DNA from: Achromobacter piechaudii NBRC 102461
GTDB taxonomy: Bacteria > Pseudomonadota > Gammaproteobacteria > Burkholderiales > Burkholderiaceae_B
Assembly (NCBI RefSeq): GCF_001571245.1
Contig: NZ_BCTK01000008.1
Location: 124,001-188,000 of the forward strand
Reading direction: 5' to 3'
Length of the DNA: 64,000 bases
The notes under the pieces are model-generated. The model saw only the letters and a program-made list of their open reading frames with translations, had not been told where the DNA came from and made no database searches. How positions within the stretch are numbered: the stretch's first letter is position 1; each line of letters starts with the position of its first letter. Below are positions 8,141-15,600 of the stretch, in pieces. The translations under genes were made by a program, and so were the position numbers.

Positions 8141-9952
8141 TCAACGTCCGATCGGATCGATCGGCAACGGCACCTCGCCCGCCTGGAACGGCTGGTTGAC
8201 GTAGCGCTTGTACTTGTCCAGGAAGCGCACCGGCTGCTTGAGCGCATCGCGCCGGAACGGATCGCCCAGCTCCTGGCTGACCATCATTTCCAGCACCGTG
8301 GTCTTGCCTTCGGACTGCGCCTGGCACGCCGCCTGCAACGCGGCGCCCACCTGATCGGCATGTTCGACGCGGATGCCTTCGGCCCCCATCGCGCGCGCCA
8401 GCTCGGCGAAATTGGGGTTCAGCAGATTGCTGCCGACGAAGCGGCGGCCATAGAAGTCCACCTGGTTCTTCTTTTCCGCGCCCCACTGGCCGTTATGGAA
8501 CACCACCGCCGTGACCGGGATCTTCTCGCGCACGCAGGTCAGCAGTTCCTGGAAGCTCATGCACCACGCGCCGTCGCCCACGTAGGCCACGGCCGGGCGG
8601 TCGGGCCGGCCCAGCTTGGCCCCGATCAGCGCCGGCAAGGCGTAGCCGCAGTTGCCGAAACTCATGGCGGCCAGCATGGAATTGGGCTCGTCGAATCGCA
8701 GGTAGCTGTTGGACACCGAGCAGATGTTGCCGATGTCGGTGGACACCATCACATGCTTGGGCATGGCGCGTTCCAGCTCGCGCAGCATGCGCCGGGGATG
8801 CATGCGGCCGCCGCCCTGCTCGATGATGTCCAGGCTCCAATCGTCGCGTTCGTGCGACCAGCCATCCAGCTCGGCTTCCCACGACGCCTTCTGCGAGGCG
8901 ATATCGTCGCCGCGCGCGGCCTTGGTGCGCGTGCACGCGACCTCGCGCGACTTGAGCTTTTCGGTCAGCGCGGCGGCGGCCGGCTTGGCGTCGCCGCAGA
9001 TGCCCACCGATACCGGCCGCACCAGGCCAAGCATGCGATGGTCGGCGTCCACCTGGATGATGCGTGCGCCCTGAGGCCAGTAGTCCAGCCCATGCTGCGG
9101 CAAGGTGCCGAAGGGCCCCAGCCGCGTGCCCAGCGCCAGCACCACGTCGGCCTGCGACAGCAGTTTCATGCCGGCCTTTGCCCCCTGGTAACCCAGCGGC
9201 CCGCACCATAGCGGGTGGCTGGCGGGAAAGGCGTCGTTGTGCAGGTAGCTGGTGACGACCGGCGCGCCCAGCAGCTCGGCCAGCGCCACGCATTCGGCCT
9301 GCCCCTCTGAAAACAGCACGCCCCCGCCCGCGACGATAACGGGGAACTTGGCCTCGGCCAGCAGGCGCGCGGCGGCTTCCAGGTCCTCTTCGGACCCCGG
9401 CCCCCGGCGCACGCGGCGCGGCTCGGGAATGGCGACGTCGATTTCGCCGTAGAAATAATCGCGCGGGATGTTCAGTTGCGCCGGGCCGCGTTCGGCCAGC
9501 GCGTTGTCAAAAGCCTTGGCCGTGAATTCGGCCATGCGGTCGGGCCGGTTCACGTGCGCCTGGTACTTGGTGATGCGCGAAAAAATGGGCAGCTGCTCGG
9601 TTTCCTGGAACCCGCCCAGGCCCATGCCGGCCGTGCCGGTTTCAGGCGTGATCGCCACCACCGGGCTATGCGCCCAATAGGCGGCGGCCACGCCCGTGAC
9701 GAAGTTGGTGATGCCCGGCCCGTTCTGCGCGATGCACACGCCGTGGCGGCCGGTCACGCGCGAATAGCCGTCGGCCATGTGGGCCGCGCCCTGCTCGTGC
9801 ACGGTCGGCACGAAACGGATGCCAGCGGCGGGAAACAGGTCCAGCGCGTCCATGAAGGCCGAACCGACGATGCCGAATACGTCTTTGACGCCCTGCGCGA
9901 CCAGCGTTTCAACGAACGCTTCGCTGGGGGTCATGTGTTGCTTGCTGCTCAT
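8141..9952 (-). CDS. xsc: Sulfoacetaldehyde acetyltransferase
   Basis: 603-residue thiamine-diphosphate enzyme of the acetolactate-synthase superfamily. The cofactor-activating Glu is in V-H-E-Q-G-A (Glu53), and the C-terminal ThDP motif starts G-D-G-A-W. The N-terminus (T-P-S-E-A-F-V-E-T-L) and length are typical of Xsc. The enzyme splits sulfoacetaldehyde with phosphate into sulfite and acetyl phosphate. I chose the ATG at 9952 for its AGGAGAG site and the family N-terminus; the frame stays open upstream. It is first in the xsc-pta unit and divergent from an IclR gene. I see no sulfite exporter or dehydrogenase nearby. Confidence 0.9.
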   Translation of the reverse strand: MSSKQHMTPSEAFVETLVAQGVKDVFGIVGSAFMDALDLFPAAGIRFVPTVHEQGAAHMADGYSRVTGRHGVCIAQNGPGITNFVTGVAAAYWAHSPVVAITPETGTAGMGLGGFQETEQLPIFSRITKYQAHVNRPDRMAEFTAKAFDNALAERGPAQLNIPRDYFYGEIDVAIPEPRRVRRGPGSEEDLEAAARLLAEAKFPVIVAGGGVLFSEGQAECVALAELLGAPVVTSYLHNDAFPASHPLWCGPLGYQGAKAGMKLLSQADVVLALGTRLGPFGTLPQHGLDYWPQGARIIQVDADHRMLGLVRPVSVGICGDAKPAAAALTEKLKSREVACTRTKAARGDDIASQKASWEAELDGWSHERDDWSLDIIEQGGGRMHPRRMLRELERAMPKHVMVSTDIGNICSVSNSYLRFDEPNSMLAAMSFGNCGYALPALIGAKLGRPDRPAVAYVGDGAWCMSFQELLTCVREKIPVTAVVFHNGQWGAEKKNQVDFYGRRFVGSNLLNPNFAELARAMGAEGIRVEHADQVGAALQAACQAQSEGKTTVLEMMVSQELGDPFRRDALKQPVRFLDKYKRYVNQPFQAGEVPLPIDPIGR

Positions 9953-10130
9953 GGTCTCTCTCCTGGCAGGCCGGCGCGGGTGGGGGGTGGCAGGCAGCGT
10001 GGCTGTGCGCATCGTGCTTGCATCGTGGCCGGTGTGATTCGATACTGCCGTAGAAATCCCGCCTTTCCCATACCGCCGCGTTCCACTTTCTGCAAAATCC
10101 GTGCAACGACGGTCCCTCGGCCGCGAAATC

Positions 10131-10143
10131 TTCAAATATTGAA
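10131..10143. promoter_or_regulatory. Palindrome in the xsc/iclR divergent gap
   Basis: TTCAAATATTGAA, a perfect 5-3-5 palindrome, ends two bases before the iclR start codon in the 193-bp gap shared with xsc. IclR proteins bind short AT-rich palindromes, often in their own promoters, so this is a candidate autoregulatory operator. It overlaps the ribosome-site position, which is otherwise weak (GAAAG). Confidence 0.4.
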
Positions 10144-10145
10144 AG

Positions 10146-10904
10146 ATGAAAGACGAATCCTCCGCCGCCTTGCGCGCGCTGACTCTGCTGGAACAGGTGG
10201 CCCGATCGGATGCGCCGGTGTCGCTGGCCGCCTTGACCGAGGCCACCGGCCTGCCCAAGCCGTCCGTGCTGCGCATCCTGACGCGGCTGGTCGAGGCCGG
10301 CATGCTGCTGCGCGAACCGGCAGGCAAGAGCTATGTCAGCGGCCCCCGCCTGAGCGCCCTGGCGCGCGACACCCTGCTCAATTCCCCTTTGCGCGGCGAG
10401 CGCCATCGCATCCTGGACAGCCTGGTCGATGAAATCGGTGAAACCTGCAACTGCACCATGCTGGACGGCGATGAGGTCATCTACCTGGACCGCGTCGAAA
10501 CCGCCTGGCCGCTGCGGGTGAACCTGCAAACGGGCTCGCGCGTGCCCTTGCACTGTTCGGCCAGCGGCAAACTGTTTCTGGCGCACATGCGGCGCGAGGC
10601 GCGCGCGCGGCTGCTGGCCGCCGCCCCCTTGCCGCGTTACACGTCCAATACGCTGTGCGAGGTGAGCGCGCTGGAAGACGAGCTGCGCGCCATCAAGAAA
10701 GAAGGCGCGAGCTTTGACCGCGAGGAATTTCTGCTGGGCATCGTCTGCATGGCGGTCCCCATCCTGCGCGGCTCGCGCGTGATCGCGGCCGTGGCGCTGC
10801 ATGCGCCGGTGGCGCGCCTGTCCATCGACGGCGCGCGCGGCTGGCTGCCCCGCATGCAAGAGGCGGCCCGCGCGCTGGCGGGCACCTACGAGGCCGACGA
10901 CTAG
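10146..10904 (+). CDS. IclR-family transcriptional regulator
   Basis: 252 residues: N-terminal winged helix-turn-helix (about 8-65, with the K-P-S-V-L-R-I-L recognition helix) and a C-terminal IclR effector domain, including the S-A-S-G-K segment near residue 140. It is divergent from xsc, so it probably controls xsc-pta or an adjacent acetate or sulfonate pathway. Taurine clusters with a MocR TauR do not usually need a second regulator, so its role is open. The start follows a weak GAAAG site. Confidence 0.85.
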   Translation: MKDESSAALRALTLLEQVARSDAPVSLAALTEATGLPKPSVLRILTRLVEAGMLLREPAGKSYVSGPRLSALARDTLLNSPLRGERHRILDSLVDEIGETCNCTMLDGDEVIYLDRVETAWPLRVNLQTGSRVPLHCSASGKLFLAHMRREARARLLAAAPLPRYTSNTLCEVSALEDELRAIKKEGASFDREEFLLGIVCMAVPILRGSRVIAAVALHAPVARLSIDGARGWLPRMQEAARALAGTYEADD

Positions 10905-10975
10905 GGCGCGGCCATGCCAGGGCTTACACTGTCGGTCGATTCCGTTTTTTCGCGGCTTTTGCGAGCCGCCCTATT

Positions 10976-12364
10976 GTGACCAACACGCCCTTTTCCACCC
11001 TTCCCCTGTTGCCCGCCCTGCTCGATAACCTGCAAAGCCTGGGGTTCGAGCAGATGACGCCCATCCAGGCGCAAAGCCTGCCGCTGATCCTGGAAGGCCG
11101 CGACATCATCGCGCAAGCCAAGACCGGCAGCGGCAAGACCGCGGCGTTCGGCCTGGGCGTGCTGCAAAAGCTGGATCCCACGCGCCTGGCGCCGCAAGCG
11201 CTGCTGGTGTGCCCCACCCGCGAACTGGCCGACCAGGTGGCGCAGGAATTGCGCCGCCTGGCGCGCCTGATCCCCAACGTCAAGATCCTGACGCTGTGCG
11301 GCGGCGCCCCGGCCCGCCCGCAAGCCGAATCGCTGGCGCGCGGCGCGCACCTGGTGGTGGGCACGCCCGGCCGCATCCAGGACCACCTGGAACGCGGCAG
11401 CCTGGACCTGAGTGGCTTGACCACGCTGGTGCTGGACGAAGCCGACCGCATGGTCGACATGGGCTTTTACGACGACATCGTGGCCATTGCCTCGCACTGC
11501 CCCACCAAGCGCCAGACGCTGCTGTTTTCGGCGACCTACCCGGACAACATCCGCAAGCTCAGTGCGCGCTTCCTGCGCAACCCGGCCGAGGTCAAGGTCG
11601 AAGCGCAGCACGATGCCAGCCGCATTGAGCAGATCTTCTACGAAATCGACGAAAAAGACCGGCTGGACGCGGTGGCCCGACTGCTTGCGCATTTCCGGCC
11701 CGTGTCCACGCTAGCGTTCTGCAACACCAAGATCCGCAGCCATGATCTGGTCGAACGCCTGCAAGCCGACGGCATCAGCGCGCAGGCGCTCAATGGCGAC
11801 CTGGAACAGCGCGAGCGCGACGAAATCCTGATCCAGTTCGCCAACCAGAGCTGCGCGGTGCTGGTCGCCACCGACGTCGCCGCGCGGGGGCTGGACATCC
11901 AGAACCTGGGCGCGGTCATCAACGTGGACGTCACCAAGGACACCGAGGTGCACGTGCACCGCATCGGCCGCAGCGGCCGGGGCGACCAGAAGGGCCTGGC
12001 CCTGAGCCTGTGTTCGCCGGACGAAATGCGCTGGGCCAACCTGGTCGAGCAATACCAGGGCACGCCGTTGAAGTGGGGCGACATCAAATCGCTCAAGCCC
12101 AAGGCCGACCGGCCCCTGCGCGCGCCCATGGTCACGCTGTGCATCCAGGGCGGCAAGAAAGACAAGCTGCGCCCCGGCGACCTATTGGGCGCGCTGACCG
12201 GCGACGGCGGGCTGACCTTCGAACAGGTGGGCAAGATCAACATCACCGAATTCAACGCCTACGTGGCGCTGGACCGCCAGATCGCCAAGCAGGCGTTTTC
12301 GCGCGTGTCCAACAGCAATATCAAGGGCCGGCGCTTCCGCATGCGCTTTCTTGAGGAATTCTGA
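10976..12364 (+). CDS. dbpA: ATP-dependent RNA helicase DbpA
   Basis: 462-residue DEAD-box helicase. Motif I A-K-T-G-S-G-K-T is at 48-55, DEAD at 154-157, SAT at 185-187 and H-R-I-G-R-S-G-R in the second RecA domain. The last 75 residues form the DbpA RNA-binding domain (G-D-L-L-G-A-L and I-x-x-F-x-x-Y-V-A), which in E. coli targets 23S rRNA hairpin 92 during 50S assembly. It starts with GTG at 10976 and has no clear ribosome site. A hairpin GCGGCT/AGCCGC (10952-10957, 10964-10969) sits where one would be, so translation may be controlled. Confidence 0.9.
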   Translation: MTNTPFSTLPLLPALLDNLQSLGFEQMTPIQAQSLPLILEGRDIIAQAKTGSGKTAAFGLGVLQKLDPTRLAPQALLVCPTRELADQVAQELRRLARLIPNVKILTLCGGAPARPQAESLARGAHLVVGTPGRIQDHLERGSLDLSGLTTLVLDEADRMVDMGFYDDIVAIASHCPTKRQTLLFSATYPDNIRKLSARFLRNPAEVKVEAQHDASRIEQIFYEIDEKDRLDAVARLLAHFRPVSTLAFCNTKIRSHDLVERLQADGISAQALNGDLEQRERDEILIQFANQSCAVLVATDVAARGLDIQNLGAVINVDVTKDTEVHVHRIGRSGRGDQKGLALSLCSPDEMRWANLVEQYQGTPLKWGDIKSLKPKADRPLRAPMVTLCIQGGKKDKLRPGDLLGALTGDGGLTFEQVGKINITEFNAYVALDRQIAKQAFSRVSNSNIKGRRFRMRFLEEF

Positions 12365-12413
12365 TTGTTGGCAGGACTTTGTCGGCGGATTTGACCGTCT
12401 GCGTGACGAAAGC

Positions 12414-12443
12414 TTGATGATTTTGCAGGGCATTTGCCATAAT
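12414..12443 (+). promoter_or_regulatory. Sigma-70-type promoter for the DoxX gene
   Basis: TTGATG (12414-12419) and CATAAT (12438-12443), spaced 18 bp, lie just after dbpA and about 120 bp before the doxX start. The -10 box sits in the palindrome GCCATAATGGC (12436-12446), which could double as an operator. Confidence 0.55.
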
Positions 12444-12488
12444 GGCGCCGCTTGAGGCCGCCGCCGCGCCGCGCGCGGCGGTGCGGGC

Positions 12489-12538
12489 TTGGAACCAAAG
12501 GTTCGCGGTGGGTTCCAACGAAACCTTTGTCCCCTTTT
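12489..12538 (+). promoter_or_regulatory. Leader with alternative hairpins before doxX
   Basis: Four short segments can pair in competing ways. Segment 1 is TTGGAACC (12489-12496), 2 is AAAGGTTCG (12497-12505), 3 is GGTTCCAA (12511-12518) and 4 is CGAAACCTTTG (12519-12529). Segment 1 pairs perfectly with 3, and 2 pairs with 4 apart from one bulge. Alternatively 1 folds on 2 (GAACC-AAA-GGTTC) and 3 on 4. A C4T4 run follows at 12531-12538. The transcript of the promoter at 12414 would contain all of it. Confidence 0.45.
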
Positions 12539-12562
12539 AAACCATCACAAGAGAAACTCACC

Positions 12563-12970
12563 ATGATCAAGTCCGACGATACCGGCAAGCTGATCCTGCG
12601 CCTGACCCTGGGCATCCTGATTCTGCTTCACGGCTTGTCCAAGCTGATGGGCGGCGGCGTGACCGGCATCAGCGGCATGCTGTCTTCGCACGGCGTGCCG
12701 GGCTTTCTTGCCTATGGCGTTTACGTGGGCGAGATCCTCGCGCCCGTCCTGCTGATCGTCGGCGTGTACACGCGCCTGGGCGGCCTGATCATCGCCATCA
12801 ATATGGTTGTCGCCATCCTGCTGGCGCACACCGGCCAGTTGGGCAGCATGACCAACAACGGCGGCTGGGCGCTGGAACTGCAAGGCATGTTCCTGTTCAC
12901 CGCGCTGGCGCTGGCCTTCATGGGCGCAGGCCGCTTCAGCCTGGCCGGCAACGGCGGCCGCTGGAACTGA
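12563..12970 (+). CDS. DoxX-family inner-membrane protein
   Basis: 135 residues with four predicted membrane helices (about 10-28, 50-68, 72-92, 105-125) and the family's first-helix pattern R-L-x-L-G-x-x-x-L-x-H-G. DoxX-like proteins (YqjF/YphA group) sit in the cytoplasmic membrane and have been linked to redox or oxidative-stress functions, but the biochemical role is not settled. The ATG at 12563 has an AGAGAAA site. The gene stands alone between its own promoter and a terminator. Confidence 0.8.
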   Translation: MIKSDDTGKLILRLTLGILILLHGLSKLMGGGVTGISGMLSSHGVPGFLAYGVYVGEILAPVLLIVGVYTRLGGLIIAINMVVAILLAHTGQLGSMTNNGGWALELQGMFLFTALALAFMGAGRFSLAGNGGRWN

Positions 12971-13022
12971 GCGTTCGTCCCTGCCGCCCGCGCCGTTACC
13001 CGGCGTGACGCGGCGTGACGCA

Positions 13023-13054
13023 AAACGGGGTCGCCACGGCGGCCCCGTTTCTTT
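13023..13054 (+). terminator. Terminator after doxX
   Basis: AAACGGGG (13023-13030) pairs with CCCCGTTT (13043-13050), with extra pairs inside, followed by CTTT. It lies 53 bp after the doxX stop. The fold and T-rich end fit a Rho-independent terminator. Confidence 0.75.
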
Positions 13055-13230
13055 GCCTGCAAGGATTGATACCAACGACATGAGCCGTCACGCAGGCGCA
13101 AACATCGGTCACGCGAAAGCTGTTTCGGATCGATTACAAGAGGCGAACCAGGGCCATCCGGTATGGCCTAATCCTTACCAGCGCACCAAGGGCGTATGCC
13201 ACGCCTGGCGCCAGGTAGGGAGTCACGAAC

Positions 13231-13395
13231 ATGAAGAAGAGCCTTTTATTGATGATGGTGATGGCCAGCACGCTGACCGGATGCGTCGTGGTGCCGGCCC
13301 GCCCGGCTTACTACCGCCCCGCCCCGGTCTATTACACGCCGCACTATTACTACCCCGCGTATCCCGCGCCGCATTACTACTACCGCGGATATTGA
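13231..13395 (+). CDS. Small Tyr/Pro-rich lipoprotein
   Basis: 54 residues. Basic start M-K-K, hydrophobic segment, lipobox L-T-G-C with the lipidated Cys at residue 18, then a mature part of 36 residues that is nearly all Tyr, Pro, Ala, His and Arg. An AGGGAG site lies before the ATG at 13231. Probably an outer-membrane-anchored peptide. It ends 35 bp before the YXWGXW protein, whose aromatic N-terminal repeats it resembles in composition, so the two may work together. No function is known to me. Confidence 0.75.
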   Translation: MKKSLLLMMVMASTLTGCVVVPARPAYYRPAPVYYTPHYYYPAYPAPHYYYRGY

Positions 13396-13430
13396 CCGTC
13401 GCCATCGCGACGCGTCTTTTTGGAACTGCC

Positions 13431-14876
13431 ATGACGCCCTCAGTCCGGATTTCCCGCTTACGGCCCGCCGCCGCCGCCGCCATCACCGTATCCTTGCTGG
13501 CCGTGTGCAGCGGCGCGCTGGCGCAAACCTACGCGCCGCCGCCCCCGCCCGCAGCGCCGCAGGCGCCCGACTACGACGGCGGCGACCCGGCGTCCGCCAA
13601 TCTGGCATTGGTGGACCGCAGCCCCGAACCGCCGCCGCCGCTGCCCGTCTACGTGCAGCCGCCCGCGCCCGCCGACGGCTATATGTGGGTGCCCGGCTAC
13701 TGGAGCCGCAATCGCTACGGCTTTTTCTGGGTGCCCGGCGCCTGGGTGCTGGCGCCCTACACGGGCGCATTGTGGACGCCCGGCTACTGGGGCTTCACCA
13801 ACGGCCTGTACCTGTGGAACCCCGGCTATTGGGGGCCTCATGTGGGCTTTTACGGCGGCATCAATTATGGCTTTGGCTATGTCGGCCTGGGCTATGTGGG
13901 CGGGTACTGGAAGCGCGACCGCTTCTACTACAACCGCTCGGTGACGAACGTGAACGTCACCCGGGTCACCAACGTCTACAACCACACCGTGGTCGTCAAC
14001 AATATCGACAACCGCCGGGTCAGCTATCACGGCGGGCCCGATGGCGTGCGGCGCGCGGCGGACCCGCGCGAGCTGGCCGCTCGCAACGATCGCCATGCTC
14101 CGCCCACGGACATTCAGCGCAACTTCGTGCGCGAGGCCGGCAACAACCGCGCGCAGTTCTATGACCACAACAAGGGCCGCCCGCCGCAGGCCTTCGTGGA
14201 TCACCCGGATAACGGTGGCCGACCGCCCCAAGGCCAACGGCCTGGCGGGGACAATAATCGCCCCGATCCGAATCGCGGCAATCCGAATCGTCCGGATGCG
14301 GGGCGGGGTCCGGCGTCCGCAGTGTCGACGAGCACCCAGCCGCAGCGGGATCAACAGCAGCAGCAGCGCGACTTGCAGCAGCGCGATCAGCAGCAGCGCG
14401 GCCAGCAGCAACGGGACCAAGCGCAACGCGACCAACAGCAACGCGATAACCAGCAGAGAGACCGTCAGCAACTCGATCAACAGCAACAGCGGGATCAACA
14501 GCAGCGCGCGCAGCAACAGCAGCAACAGCAGCAACAGGCGCGCGATCAGCAGGCGCGGCAGCAGCAACAGGACCGGGAGCAGCAGCAGGTGCGCCAGCAA
14601 CAGGCGCGAGAGCAGCAGCAACAGCAGCAACAACAGGTCCGCCAGCAGCAGGCGCGCGAACAGCAGCATCAACAGGTCCAGCAGCAGCAGGCGCGTGAAC
14701 AACAGCAGGCGCGCCAGCAGCAGGCTCGTGAACAACAGCAACAACAGCAGGCCCGCCAGCAGCCCACCCGCGAGGCGCAGCAAGCCCGGCCTCAACAGCC
14801 GCGCGAAGCCGCGCAGCCCCGTCAGCAAGGCGGTGGCGGCGACGGTGGCCGAGGCGGTGGTCCCAACCGCGACTGA
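13431..14876 (+). CDS. Secreted YXWGXW-repeat protein with Gln-rich tail
   Basis: 481 residues. Signal peptide about 1-31 (ending A-L-A-Q), a Pro-rich stretch, then aromatic repeats between about 80 and 145 of the type W-x-P-G-Y/A-W (YXWGXW family), a Tyr/Gly segment and a Thr/Asn/Val segment. From about residue 305 to 465 the protein is almost entirely Gln, Arg, Asp, Glu and Ala, with blocks of up to eight Gln. The tail should be a long polar helix or disordered. Families of this type are exported and often annotated as BcpO-like; function unknown. CAG/CAA codon runs make length change by slippage likely. Confidence 0.75.
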   Translation: MTPSVRISRLRPAAAAAITVSLLAVCSGALAQTYAPPPPPAAPQAPDYDGGDPASANLALVDRSPEPPPPLPVYVQPPAPADGYMWVPGYWSRNRYGFFWVPGAWVLAPYTGALWTPGYWGFTNGLYLWNPGYWGPHVGFYGGINYGFGYVGLGYVGGYWKRDRFYYNRSVTNVNVTRVTNVYNHTVVVNNIDNRRVSYHGGPDGVRRAADPRELAARNDRHAPPTDIQRNFVREAGNNRAQFYDHNKGRPPQAFVDHPDNGGRPPQGQRPGGDNNRPDPNRGNPNRPDAGRGPASAVSTSTQPQRDQQQQQRDLQQRDQQQRGQQQRDQAQRDQQQRDNQQRDRQQLDQQQQRDQQQRAQQQQQQQQQARDQQARQQQQDREQQQVRQQQAREQQQQQQQQVRQQQAREQQHQQVQQQQAREQQQARQQQAREQQQQQQARQQPTREAQQARPQQPREAAQPRQQGGGGDGGRGGGPNRD

Positions 14877-14968
14877 CCTCACTGACCTTTACCCCCGACC
14901 GCGCGCGGACTACAGTAGGCCACTTGCCGCCGACCGCCGCGCGCGCCCCTGTTGATTTGGAGACACCC

Positions 14969-15505
14969 ATGAAACGCCTTGTCCCCTGCCTGATGTTCTG
15001 CGGCCTGCTGGCCGCAGCCTCTGCCCACGCTGCCCTGAACGTCGGCGCTTCCGCGCCCGACTTCAGCACCCAGGCATCCCTGGGCGGCAAGGTCTTCACG
15101 TTCAAGTTGAACGATGCCCTCAAGCAAGGCCCGGTCGTCCTGTATTTCTTCCCCGCCGCCTTCACCCAGGGTTGCACCATCGAAGCGCACAACTTCGCCG
15201 AAGCCACGGACGAGTACAAGTCGCTGGGGGCTACCGTCATTGGCGTATCGACGGACAACATCGACACGCTGAACAAATTCTCGGTCAGTGAATGCCGCGG
15301 CAAGTTCGCGGTGGCGGCCGATGGCGACGGCAAGATCATGAAATCCTACGACGCCGTGCACGACAAGCGCCCGGAATACGCGCAGCGCGTGTCTTACGTG
15401 ATCTCGCCGCAGGGCAAGATCCTGTACGAATTCACCGACATGAACCCGGAATCGCACGTGGCCAACACCATGCGCGCGCTGCGCGATTGGAAGGCCAAAC
15501 AATAA
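14969..15505 (+). CDS. Periplasmic peroxiredoxin (AhpC/TSA, BCP-like)
   Basis: 178 residues: signal peptide (about 1-21, A-H-A-A), then a thioredoxin-fold peroxiredoxin. The peroxidatic Cys69 sits in F-T-x-G-C-T with the usual preceding F-F-P-A segment. A second Cys at 109 is placed as a resolving Cys of the PrxQ/BCP type. It would reduce peroxides in the periplasm using an exported thiol donor. The ATG at 14969 follows TTTGGAGA. A strong hairpin terminator follows it. Confidence 0.85.
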   Translation: MKRLVPCLMFCGLLAAASAHAALNVGASAPDFSTQASLGGKVFTFKLNDALKQGPVVLYFFPAAFTQGCTIEAHNFAEATDEYKSLGATVIGVSTDNIDTLNKFSVSECRGKFAVAADGDGKIMKSYDAVHDKRPEYAQRVSYVISPQGKILYEFTDMNPESHVANTMRALRDWKAKQ

Positions 15506-15546
15506 GGTCGAAGCGCATCGTCGCCGCTTCCGGGACGATGGCAATA

Positions 15547-15572
15547 ACAAAGGCGCCCTCGGGCGCCTTTGT
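15547..15572. terminator. Bidirectional terminator between peroxiredoxin and CoA-transferase genes
   Basis: A perfect 12-bp stem ACAAAGGCGCCC / GGGCGCCTTTGT with a 2-base gap (15547-15558, 15561-15572) between two convergent genes. The stem ends in TTTGT on both strands, so it can serve either direction. Confidence 0.75.
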
Positions 15573-15600
15573 CATCAGGTCAACGTGAAAACCGCGTTGC

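Noticed and set aside
14340-14790. Dense CAG/CAA repeats as a possible CRISPR or microsatellite array
   Set aside because: No constant repeat length or unique spacers; the frame is kept throughout, so these are coding Gln tracts.
13458-14882. A 474-residue Leu-rich open frame antisense to the Gln-rich protein gene
   Set aside because: CAG/CAA runs read as CTG/TTG (Leu) on the other strand, so a long frame is expected by composition. The plus-strand product has a signal peptide and YXWGXW repeats.
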